64,000 nucleotides of DNA from Oegoconia quadripuncta (lineage: Eukaryota; Arthropoda; Insecta; Lepidoptera; Autostichidae): positions 24,244,575 through 24,308,574 of the forward strand of contig OX438748.1 in the NCBI GenBank assembly GCA_949316235.1, read 5' to 3'. How positions within the stretch are numbered: the stretch's first letter is position 1; each line of letters opens with the position of its first letter. The notes under the pieces were generated by a model. That model ran no database searches. It saw only the letters and a list, made by a program, of their open reading frames with translations, and was not told where the DNA came from. This document shows positions 13,216 through 23,600 of the stretch, one piece after another. Made by a program: the position numbers and the translations under genes.

Positions 13216-13679
13216 GTGGTATGATGTCGATGATAAATACGACTGTATTCGTTCCGTTTTCGATTTATTTGGCGTGGCCGCTCGACGAGTACGTCTGTGC
13301 TTCAGAGATGATGTTAAATAGTCGGTCCCGGTTGTTGTCACTGCAACACACTCGTTAAGCCATGTCGTTGGCCTACAGTGGCGGCTAAACCACTGACTGG
13401 TAGGACAGGACAAGTGGTCACACAATTTGTCACAAATCCATCAATACTTACTGAACCCGCGTAGGTGATTATTGCTCAGGAAAGGAATATAAGATTCTCC
13501 TCCATAAAATCTAAGACTTGTTCTTTTGCACAGAACATAAACGCCTAGCATAACGCCGTGGACGATAAAAAGCTAAGAAAGAATTTATCACATAAATTTA
13601 TTACATAAATTCTTTCACTTAAACCGTGAATATAAAAAACCCATTCAATTAGTAATTTCTTCACATTATAGGGTACTAC

Positions 13680-13755
13680 ATAATAATTATAATAAGATTT
13701 ACTAATGGTGCCGCATTAGTAAATCTTTAGTTTTATCATTATAATTATTATTGCA
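13680..13755. repeat. Imperfect hairpin
   Basis: The arms AGATTTACTAATG (13695-13707) and CATTAGTAAATCT (13714-13726) pair perfectly around a GTGCCG loop. They are extended outward by AATAATTATAAT-like arms. It is AT-rich and could be a small fold-back element. Confidence 0.5.
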
Positions 13756-13771
13756 TATAATATAATATACT

Positions 13772-13916
13772 GGGCCGTTTTATTAAATCGATCTTCAGAT
13801 TGACGTCACCTCTCAGCCTTAATAAATTTTTTCTGTTACTGTTTTAATATGCAATAGATTCTCAAGCGTCAACTTACGGTCATTTCAATCTTGAGAAAGG
13901 TTTATTAATACGGTCC
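13772..13916. mobile_element. Harbinger-like MITE, short internally deleted copy
   Basis: The ends match the element at 2797-3129 (GGCCGTTTTATTAAAT at the left, TTTATTAATACGGTCC at the right), but only about 145 bp remain. A sister deletion derivative with the same internal junction is at 35235-35380. Confidence 0.6.
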
Positions 13917-15507
13917 ATATAGAGCAGCGTGGTACAGAGACTCTATGCCTGTACTCAAATTAAAACAACGCCATCTAGTTTTACTAGGTAACACCAATAC
14001 CACATTGCTACTTTCCATTTGAGAACAGCTGTAATGAAACCATTTAATACTAGATGTCGTGTCAGAACATCAGAATGACTTCTTAATTTTCAGCACAAGA
14101 ATAGAAAGTCGGAGAAGGAAAGGCTTATTAAGGAGTGTAGGTTTACTTTGTAATAAATCGGTTACACATGAGATTTGCTGGGAAAATAAATGCACACGAA
14201 GCGGAAGCTAGTAGGTAAATAATATTAGTGACCTTTGAGAAAAATTTTCAAACCCGCAAGAAATGACGAGTAATCAACAGCTGATTGGGTGTAAGCTCGT
14301 AACCAACGGTTGCGGGTTCGAATACCGATAGGGGTAAATATTAGTGTGATGAATACAGAACCGTCATGGATGAATAAATATTTTATTTTTGTATACGTTT
14401 CCATCCATAGTAGGTACATACCTTTACTAGTTTGCTCAGACTAACTAGTTTGGGACTAGATCCTGCGTGTTCTAAATATATACTAGTATTTCGTCGCGGC
14501 ATCGCCACGTGTTCCTTTTACTGCTCACTTTATCGGGATAAGAGATATCCTAGTCATATTTCACGGCTTTTTCTACCTGTCTATAAAATTTCACGTGAAA
14601 CAAACATCCAAACTTTCGCATTTATATTGTTTGGTTAGTTGGACGAATTTGATGGAATAGTTGGATTTTTTTCTCGTTTCTTTATGTAATTGTTCATAGG
14701 TGTGTGCCTGTAGTTAATTGTGCAGTGCATTCTACCACTAGTAGATACGCATGTGTCCACTTAAAACTTAATGTAACTATTGGTAAGCATAATTAAATAA
14801 GTTATGTGCATTGGGTTACAGGTTAGATGTCATGGGTACTTGGTACCTACGTAATAGATAACTATCCACCGAAGTGAGCACTTGCTCGTTTGTCGTATCT
14901 TGCTAAAAAAACCGGCCAACTTTCGGACCTCGCGCAGTGTAGGGTTCTGTGGATTCCCATCACAATATGCGGGCTTAGAAGGGGGCGCATTTTGTTTGTT
15001 TTTTTTTCTTTATTTATGTTTAGGGACTTTTGTCCACATTTAGACATGTCATTCCCATTGTCTCCCTAGTTTGCATACATTTATTTAGCTGGATAAAGTT
15101 ACGGAATGGTATCCCGAAGTGCAACAAAATTGCAAAGAGGGAAAGGGATGCTCTGGCGAGCAAATTGTAAATCAATATGTTCGATATTGCCATTATTCAT
15201 AGCATTCTAGCAGACCCACACTCAGAGGCGCCGAGATTGGTTTCGCTCTTATTCGTTAACTTGTAAAGCCCCCTCAGCTGTGATAGTTTTCCTTTTAACT
15301 TAGTTATATACCGACTGAGTTTTTTTACAGAATTAAAAGTAGGTTAAGTGAAATAGAGGCATAGGTACTTTTTTTTTCAAAACCATCATCAACACCCGCC
15401 TGCCGGAGATTGATATCATGCGAATATTTTCTCCAAGCTTTTTTATTTATTTACCGTCAAATTACACAACGTTTTATTATATTTTATGGTTTTAAAGTAC
15501 CTACTCG
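13917..15507. other. Intergenic with decayed retroposons
   Basis: A family C-like SINE relic is near 14250-14345 (minus). A LINE 3' end lies around 14500-14640 ('acaaacatccaaactttcgc'), also seen near 47110. No gene is supported. Confidence 0.45.
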
Positions 15508-15592
15508 TATGTCAATACCTTCTATTTCACTTACCTAATATGCCCTATTTTTTTCCTTAGTACGGTAAAAAAACTCATCCGATATAAAGCGA
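15508..15592 (+). repeat. Dispersed repeat family D fragment
   Basis: The same block as at 6010-6095 ('tttcacttacctaatatgcc ... aaaaaactcatccga'). Confidence 0.5.
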
Positions 15593-15898
15593 GACTAAAA
15601 ATAAATACAGTCCGTTAAAAAAAAAGAATATACAACTGCATTACCGTTGAGTAGCGTTGTCGGCGGAGCGATCGCCTATTTTCCTACGGTCCAATTTAAA
15701 TATTTCACCATTGGAGATTTAGCCAGACCGGTTCCTATTGAAAGGAAAAAGATGGCAGGAAGTGTGGAGGTGAATTCTTAGGGACTGAAAATGGAGAGAT
15801 CGTTTTCATGTGAATGTCGTTGCAATCAATGACATTCTGAAATTTAAAAATCTAACGTAATCATATTCTTCTTGCTCTAGTCCTAATAGATATACGAG

Positions 15899-15990
15899 TA
15901 CGTTACTGCGAAAGTTCACTATTGCGACGTACGTTGTCGCGAAAGTTCTTTACTGCGATGTACGTTATTGCGAAAGTTCACCATTATATG
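15899..15990 (+). repeat. Minisatellite, about 31-bp unit, three copies
   Basis: Three tandem units beginning TACGTT, each with the core GCGAAAGTTC followed by an ATTGCGACG-like end. The third unit is degraded at its 3' end. Confidence 0.7.
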
Positions 15991-16089
15991 CAAGTTTTTA
16001 CAAGTAACAATCGCTGAGCTTCTAAAAATATTAACTGCCTACATTAAATAGGTGAAGTCAAGCCAACATTTTAGTTCTTCAATATCGAA

Positions 16090-16200
16090 AGCAGATAAAT
16101 TTTCGTAGATCCTCGCTTACTTTTGTCGCGCCAACGTAGACGCCCGTCGAGTCTCCCGTGGACCCCTGGGGGTCCACCTGGACCACTTTGGGAACTAATA
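16090..16200. mobile_element. hAT-like terminal remnant
   Basis: The right end 'ggaccactttgggaacta' and the preceding near-palindrome 'gtggacccctgggggtccac' resemble hAT transposon termini (reverse complement TAGTTCCCAAAGTGGTCC). The partner end is not seen, so this is a fragment at best. Confidence 0.35.
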
Positions 16201-16324
16201 ATCTAAAGGATCAGCCGTCATAGTACTTAAAAATTTTTGCGTTATCGCTAATAATTTGGCGTTTAGCTCGCTTGCGTTCGATAGCTAAATTTTGTACCCA
16301 TAAGCGCTCTAGAAGTAAATTATG

Positions 16325-16489
16325 TGCCCGCCCACGACCGACTTTTTGTAGGACCGATAACCGGGTCGATTATTTCCTCAATACTTTTATCACCGATATT
16401 ATGACCGATTTTTTGTAGGACATTGCAATCAGTACGTTGCATTTTTCTCCTACAAGAAATCTGTCACCGATTATCGGTCGTGGCGGGCA
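16325..16489. mobile_element. MITE with GC-rich inverted ends
   Basis: A 165-bp element. The left end TGCCCGCCCACGACCGA mirrors the right end TCGGTCGTGGCGGGCA, and CCTACAA/TTGTAGG and CCGATAA/TTATCGG pairs continue inward. The superfamily is not clear and no firm target duplication was identified. Confidence 0.6.
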
Positions 16490-16515
16490 GCCTTATCGAG
16501 GGATAAACTTAGTTA

Positions 16516-16568
16516 CACTAAAGCGCCCTAGAAGTAATGATGATCATTACTTCTAGGGCGCTTTAGTG
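16516..16568. repeat. 53-bp near-perfect palindrome
   Basis: Two 26-bp arms pair perfectly around a single central G (16542). The arm includes AAAGCGCCCTAGAAGTAATG. A related arm-like word ('aagcgctctagaagtaa') occurs once more at about 16302-16318, upstream of the neighbouring MITE. The class is unknown. Confidence 0.85.
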
Positions 16569-16779
16569 GTACCAAATTTAGCGTTCGAACTATACATTCG
16601 AACTATGCATTGTCACACATTTTCTCCATTGGAGATTATTTGGCACTATTGCACAATTCTTAATATTATCAAAATAGACAAAATATGGTCTCTATATGTG
16701 GCTCCAGAATAAAAAAGATATTATCTGAAAAAATGTTAGAACAATGTTGGGTGGGTGGGTGAGTAAAAAGAATTTATTT

Positions 16780-16900
16780 TTTATATGAGAGGGCGGCAAA
16801 CGAGCATGCGGGTTACCTGATGGAAAGCAATCACCGCCGCCCATGGACACCCGCAACACCAAAAGGGTCACAGATGCGTTGCCGTTTTAGACGATCTAAT
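16780..16900 (-). repeat. LINE 3' end (family E)
   Basis: The phrase 'cggcaaacgagcatgcgggt' and the rest of the block match the 3' ends at 27715-28022, 29712-30200 and 52175-52345. It encodes the degenerate last residues of a LINE protein on the minus strand. Confidence 0.6.
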
Positions 16901-16984
16901 CCAAAGTTTTTAGTCTACCTTGTGAGAATAATGAAAATTATATAAGCCTTTGTTCAAAAAGTATAAAATCTTCCGTTACCTTTT

Positions 16985-17400
16985 ATGTACATAAAAGACT
17001 CGTGTCTTTTTGTGAAAGCCAATTTTAAATATTTTAATAAGCGTAGTGAGACTAGTGATAGACATACAAGAGCACAATACTGTAACCTATTGTATAAACC
17101 TCCTTGCCGCAAATACGTTTATGAAAATAATGTTTATAATATGTGTATAATATCGTATAACAACCTGCCTGACGAAATAAAATTAGTTAATGACAAAATG
17201 TTTAAAGTTCGACTGATAAAATGGCTTCAGGCAAAGTGTTTCTATAATGTTAAGGAATATTTAAATTATCAGAATACTATGTAAAGTGTCACAAATGATA
17301 TTTTACACATCTGCATGCAGATTGAATACATGATTCCTAAATTTCTTATTAGACCTTATAAACTGTATTCTGGCAAATAAATAATTTCTTTCTTTCTTTG
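16985..17400 (+). pseudogene. LINE C-terminal fragment
   Basis: An open frame (16985-17284, 99 codons) resembles the extreme C terminus of Jockey/CR1-like polyproteins (VYNMCIISYNNLPDEIKLV). It is followed by a short 3' UTR ending in TTTCTTTCTTTCTTT. Most of the element is missing. Confidence 0.55.
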
Positions 17401-18683
17401 AGGGCCCTGTTGAGCACCCCTGTCTTAAACATATCCACCTTTGTTAGCAAAGTGGAGCCGATTTGGTCATTTCGTTTTCAACTAATTATTGCATAGGATA
17501 TAGGTTACAGATATTTTTACCCCGATGCAAAACGACGGGTGTGATGTGTTTAGCTATTGAACGCTAAACATTTACGTGGTACGAAAAAAAAAATAATTTG
17601 AACGACAGCAGGCAATAGGCATATTCCTTTAGCACTAAAATCTTATGAATTTGCACACTAACTTATACGGTAAATTAAACACAAAGTTGTAATTAATTAC
17701 ACGCATGCGTGATCCTTTGACGTGAACGCTTTAACCTTGGACCGTGGTACTTTCCATTCTGTGTCAGGAAAAAAACTATTACAAAATCGGTTTTTTGTCG
17801 GATGTTAAGAAATAGTGGCTGATAATAAATGCCTTTGTTAAAATATTGACTCGCAGGTCACATCACGTCAATCTTTCTTCCTATTAATGGCAATCGTTAG
17901 CGAGATCCACACGGTCACTATCGCGCGCGGAATTGGGAAAATTCCCACGGGAAATTTTTACAGGAATGGGAAACCCGGTAAACACTCGCTAAAATAAAAT
18001 TTTGGAAAATTCCCGCGGGAAATTTTTACGAAACGGGAAAATTGTGGTTTCCGCGTTCAATTTCTATTTATTTCGAGATCCAAGCGGGTGAAGTGAGATA
18101 GCTTGTTTTTTCATATTTTAATTGATTTTCAGTTATGTGACAATGCTATATGAAAGCTCAGTCACATAAATTACACTTCTCTTGTACACAGTCACTGACA
18201 TATGTCGCACAGTTTATTGCCTTAAAAATACACCAATACTCGAAATACTTATACAAATTGCAGGAAGTGTAAAGAACAATGCAACATCGCGCCAAATTCC
18301 CTCAAAATTTTAGTCAGGTATTTATTACTCATTCATTAATTACTAGAAAATTTTGTAATTATATTATTTTGCCATTACCTAATTAATGCTTTGTAAACAT
18401 CAATAAATATGTTTTTCATTAATATTTTTTTTTAATAAAAGCTAACCTTTACCTACTACAATTAAAATTGCCTTTGCCTTTAGAATTATCAAAAGTAAAT
18501 AAAAGTTACGACAGATTATAAAAAATATATAATTTGCACAAATATAAAATTTATTCTTCAGCGATGCGTCGCGCTCTCCCGCTTTCGTTAAAAAGTTCCT
18601 GTTGCTTCCCTTTGCAATTCACCACTCACCGAATTTCCACCAATATATCCCTGAATCCTGAGTATCCGGGAACTTCGCTATCT
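17401..18683. other. Intergenic; short direct repeats
   Basis: At 17936-17965 and 18002-18030 a word like 'ggaaaattcccgcgggaaat' occurs twice, itself nearly palindromic, and may mark a decayed MITE. An AATAAA on the minus strand at 18549-18554 lies about 130 bases past the stop of the small gene at 18684-19104 and is its likely poly-A signal. Confidence 0.5.
18549..18554 (-). terminator. Poly-A signal AATAAA of the small secreted gene
   Basis: TTTATT on the plus strand reads AATAAA on the minus strand. It lies about 130 bases downstream of the TAG stop at 18684-18686, a usual insect 3' UTR length. Confidence 0.5.
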
Positions 18684-19104
18684 CTATGGCAAATAATAAT
18701 TAAGTCCACCCAAATGCCCTGAATCTCTTTGTCTTTGCTGCATCAATCTCTCACCTTCTCTGCCATCAATGCCTAATCCAAGTCGTTCTATCAACTTCTC
18801 TCCTTTATCGCCATGGAGGTCTATGAATTGTCTTCGTCTCCTTAAAGCGACGTGGGGGTCAAATATCCATGTTTGCTTATCGTGAATTACTGGCCGTCCG
18901 ACCAAATTGGTCTGCACAAATCCCTGAATCGGCCCAATAGGATCATGGGACAACACTTGTCGATAAAGCAGCACCCAAAAGCAAAGGGATAGCTGAAATA
19001 AAAAAAATGCTGTCAAATTGGCGCGAATTTATACACCTATATTTTTTAATAACAATTTTTTTAATCACTCGGGCAATTTAAAAACTCACAAGTACTTTGT
19101 TCAT
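18684..19104 (-). CDS. Unknown predicted secreted protein, 107 aa, two exons
   Basis: Exon 1 is 19090-19104 (ATG plus four codons, then donor GTGAGT). Exon 2 is 18684-18992, after acceptor TTTTTTTTATTTCAG; the intron is 97 bp and phase 0. The joined protein starts MNKVLLSLCFWVLLYRQVLS, a textbook signal peptide, and continues HDPIGPIQGFVQTN. There is an in-frame TAA upstream of the ATG, so the start is well fixed. The mature part has no cysteines, carries RRRR at residues 56-59 (a possible furin or prohormone-convertase site), a charged middle (GDKGEKLIERLGLGIDG) and ends GGLNYYLP. I do not recognise the family; a secreted peptide precursor is an inference from the signal peptide and the basic site. 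The unspliced 110-codon frame starting at a TTG is the less likely alternative. Confidence 0.65.
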
Positions 19105-19827
19105 TTTATAAACTAATTGTCTTATATTTTAAGACCAGCTCGCGTGACGTGCTATGCAATACTGTTCGAACGAACCAAGTATTGCAACTTTACATATAAA
19201 GCAGTTCAGTCAGGTTTGCTTACTTAATCGCAGCAACATTAAGTCTCGCATAATGGTTGATACCTTACGACATCAAATCGACTTGCCACCAAGCGACTGT
19301 CGTCAAATTTTTAGAGGACACACTTTATGTGCAATTTTGTTTACTTATAATTTTTAATTTTGTTTGACAAAGGACCTTTGACTTGTTAGTTGCATAAAAT
19401 ATTGTATTTCAGAAAAAAGACAATGCTTAGAAACGAGCCAGTTAGCTCCTTATTAGGTACAGTTGATGTCATTGCTATTTACTATATTAAACAATTCATG
19501 TTATACGACAAACAATTCTCTTAAACTAGAATTAATGAAAAAAGCGATGAGGGAATTTTGAGTAATCGTTAACGATTCTATTGATACTCCAAATCAAAGA
19601 ACGGATAAAAAATCTGGATGCTAAAAGAACAATGGTATTCCGTGCTAGTACTAAAACGTAACCACGAACTATTACATTTTGTTCAATTACATATAAATAT
19701 TTCATACATTTACACCAATCAGTTCCAAACTAAGCAAAGCTTGTACTATAGATACTAGATTACGAATAAACATAGGTGCATAAAAGTTATATAAACTTCC
19801 ATGACTCGGGAATAAATTCACACACAA

Positions 19828-19912
19828 ACATTTACCCCTAGCGGGATTCGAACCCGCAACTGTTGGTTTCGCTGACAGGGTCACTATCCACTACACCAAC
19901 CGGTCGTCTAAG
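19828..19912 (-). repeat. tRNA-derived SINE family C head
   Basis: On the minus strand GGTGTAGTGGATAGTG gives an A box and GGGTTCGAATCCCGC the B box. Close to the copies at 42780 and 43060-43150. Confidence 0.65.
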
Positions 19913-20093
19913 TTTATTTCAAAGAAATTGCCAATCTATTTCAAAGAAAGACCTATCACAGGCCGCCCGAAGAATGGCAGAATGGAAGAAGGTTCAAGTT
20001 TTAAACATCCCTGGATCCTTACTAGGATCCTGATTCACTTCTCTGTTAAAATATCCCTTACTGCCAAGCCACATAAAAAAAAATATCCGCACC

Positions 20094-20405
20094 TGTGCAT
20101 TCTAACTTTTGAAGCTTAATAATGGCAGAATATTGTGCAGCAAACGTTAGTGATGGTGTATAAGTGAAGGGAAGTGTAAATTAAAGTGCGTAACGGAGCT
20201 TTCGGGTTCCCACAAGAAGCCGCCAAAATCTTTTGTAAAGCATTCTGCCACTGAAGAATTACTTGACCGTGACTAGACTCTGTATACGCCAAGTATACGA
20301 CGAATTACTTGTTTTGACTGAGACTGACTTACAAACTGAAGAAATAAGAGAAATAAGACATGGCTGTAATGGGCTAGATCCCTTTGCCTCCTCCTAGAGG
20401 AGAGA
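20094..20405 (+). repeat. Dispersed repeat family B, copy 2
   Basis: Near-identical to 3935-4312. It ends about 220 bp before the PICK1 start codon. The inverted copy at 38638-38966 lies just past the PICK1 stop. Confidence 0.65.
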
Positions 20406-20629
20406 ATAAAACGAAAAAAAAACCTCTATATCCTCATTCGTCGCATGCGTAGTATCTCTTAGTAGTCTGTGGTCGATTCCACCACCGTAAATAGTTACGT
20501 AAGTAGGTACTGTTTTACCGACCGAAACTCCCTCGCAAATACGAACACGAAAAAATCAATATGTTTGACAATTTGACGTTTTGCTGTTTACATTTTTCCT
20601 AACAATATTTTCTTAATTCTCTCTACAAA

Positions 20630-20676
20630 ATGATGCAAGAATACGACGACGATTTCCTTTTCGAGGAGGACAAGAT
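20630..20676 (+). CDS. PICK1: PICK1 exon 1 (start codon)
   Basis: Encodes [15 protein letters not shown] and ends in the first two bases of a codon (AT) before donor GTATGT. Spliced to 32628 it reads EEDKMGMTVTSG, matching the acidic N terminus and EEDK(L/M)GM junction typical of insect PICK1. Two ATGs are in tandem; the first is taken. Confidence 0.85.
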
Positions 20677-23600
20677 GTATGTAATAATTTAAAACAACTA
20701 AATTATTCAATGTTGTTACTTGTTAGCTTTATTTATCAGTACAAACTTATCTCGACGAGTACTTCCTTTCTGTGTTACAGAATATTATCTTTTGTTTGAA
20801 TTCGATACTGTTCAGGGTTTTTGCTGTTGTTTTATTGTTTTTTTGGTGCGAAAATACTAATATTTTGGTGTCAGGAGTATGTGGCAGCAATACGGTCAGT
20901 TTCCGTTCACTGATCCAAGGATTTACCCGCAGCTACAAGTGCCATGGGCTCATAATATGTTTGAAGACAAAATGTAAAGTTATACTTATTTTTCTTACTT
21001 TTATTTAAGTAGAGTAGGTAATTAAGACTCCGGTGTAAGCGTAAGCTAGGTCGTTCTTACAAACGTATAATAACCAAAATCATTTCGATAGTATATAAAA
21101 GTAAAAAAAGAGATTGAAGCGACACTTTTATCAAAAATGAGGTAAGCAGTTTCATATTGATCTACTGGATTTTTATCTATGTCCATTAGTGAAAGAGTTA
21201 AGGATTAGCACTTTTTTACAAAAATAAATAAAAAAGTATATAATTAAAAGTAAAAGTAAAAGCAATTCTTTAAGTAAAAGTATATAGTTGAAGCTCATGA
21301 TTTTGATGGCAGCAATTATTTCTTCTAGGCATATTATGAATTAGGCATTTATGGATGACTTTACCTACCTGTATGTGATGTGCATAATTATTTTTCCTGA
21401 TCACATTGTGATGTCTTTGTTAACTTTAGTTGATATTTTCTATTATACAATGCCATGGGTGGATAAATGACCTCCCAATACGAAATATTTTAACTAATAT
21501 TATATTAAAAAAAACTTTTTTTTTTGTGTAGTGTTGTATCGCCTCTCTTTGACGTTATTAATCATATCTTCGAAGTTATTTTCTGGATATTGATGTTAAT
21601 TATTGTTTTTAAAAGTTAATGAAATTATTTATTTGTAAAATAATAAACCTCAAGTACATTGAGATTCCAATCAAAACAAGACGATTTTTTTATATATATC
21701 TGCGTGTTGTTATAACGGCATGTGTCTGCATAAAATATCCTATTAACATTGTCATTATTAACAATAATTATTAATCTACTACAGAACAGTTACCAATGCT
21801 CTGAACATTATTTATACCAATTTATTTGAAATTTCGAGCAAACGGTATCCAAAAAAATAATATCAACAAAATATAATTTTCATGAAAAAAAAAATTGAGG
21901 GTCCAAGGGGGAGGTGTCATAATTTTTTTTTTCGATAATTATATAAATTTTCAAAATATCTCTTTACAAATATTTAATAAAACGTATCAAACTTCATAAA
22001 ATTTAGTGAAATTGCTTATTTTTGTTTTATTATAAAATACTTTCGCCGCTTAAAAGGTAGACCAAACTCATGCCATTAAGGGATTTCTTCCAGTGAACTT
22101 TAGAGTAGCTGAAGCTGCCGAAAAACAATATTATAAAGAGGTAGATAGATATATAAAACATTTTATAAAAAAATACAATTTCAATAATCCCACTAATAGA
22201 TATTTTGTATAATATAAATATGTTGCAATTACAATAATTAAGGTACACTCGGCGATGCGACGACCGTATAACACTACCAACAATGTAACGGCTCAACCAC
22301 GAAATCGCCGCGTCGGCGACGCGGCTAGCGAATTCAATATTCACAGTGCGTTTTCTTAATATGGGCCATGCGGCTCGTCGTCACGACCGCACAGTGAATT
22401 GCGTCCCCGACTCTACAGCAAATGTTATTGCAATGAGACCCATGTCTAGTACAAGCGGCCGCACGATGCGATGACTGGCATACCTACATAACACGTTTGT
22501 TTGGACGACAACCTTACGCCGGAGTTGTAAGCAGTCTTCTGCATAGTTGTAGCTATTATCAAAGTTAAACAATGCCTGAAAAGGCGAAAATATAAATGGG
22601 TGACCGACCTGTAAGGCACAGGTTTAGTTCAGCACCGCCATTCGTTCTGGTGTGCCATACTGAAAAGTTCATGCTGCCATGGAAACAGGTTGAATACTTA
22701 TTCCTGTATACGACTCACTTATGCCGCGTGAATAAGCGGTGTTTTAGATTCACTGCGTGCTCGTAACAACAAATCTGAGACGAATATCGTGATGAACGTG
22801 CAGTGAATGGCAGTGCTCGTGTCGATAATCTAGAAAAGGTCTGTCTAGGTACGGGTCACACCTACCGGAGCGCATTTTTCAATAACAAACATATCAACTT
22901 TACGTGCGTTGAAACAATACCTAAATAAATAAATTACTTGCGGATGCTTGCCACGTTCATAAGAATTTAAAAATATAATTCGTCTAAACATTATTAATAT
23001 GTTTTCTTACAAATAATCCTTTGCTTTGTTCTTTGTATTTGTAACATATTTTTTATAAGTTTTTCACCATAAAAGATGTTTTTATTTTATTTATTTAATG
23101 CTTTTTATGTTAATAATTTCATTTTATTTGTTTGATTAGAAAAACCTCGGCCACCGCAATTGGTGATGCAAAATTATTTGTAGCAATACATGAAAGGTAA
23201 GCAGTCGTAGTCACAAAAAAGCTAGTAAAAATTCAATTTTCTATAAATTTTTGTTATTCTACAAAATTATGTACTCTTTTTTGTTCAGTGCTTCTAACAT
23301 ACAGGATAAGAAAATAGAGGAAAACAAAACATTTGACGAGTAAGTGTAGAAATTAATATATTTGTTATTCTGAGCATACAATGCAATCCTTCTTATGAAT
23401 CGCTTTACAATCTGTGGTCACAATTTTCAATCAGGTTTTCAACGTCCACTTGCTAAATTGGTCCACTTCCCTTGCTTAATCGATCCAAACTCAGTGTTTT
23501 AATTATCATGAATTAATGCTTTTAACTAAATGCAAATCATGGCCGACCTCGTAAATTTGCAGAAATAATAGTGAAACTCCTCATACTCTCCCGTTATTAG

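Larger units (their letters stand above)
19105..20629. other. Intergenic region between two divergent genes
   Basis: This lies between the minus-strand secreted gene and plus-strand PICK1, so both promoters should be here. It contains a family C SINE (19828-19912) and family B copy 2 (20094-20405). The 220 bp directly before PICK1 are unique. Confidence 0.5.
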
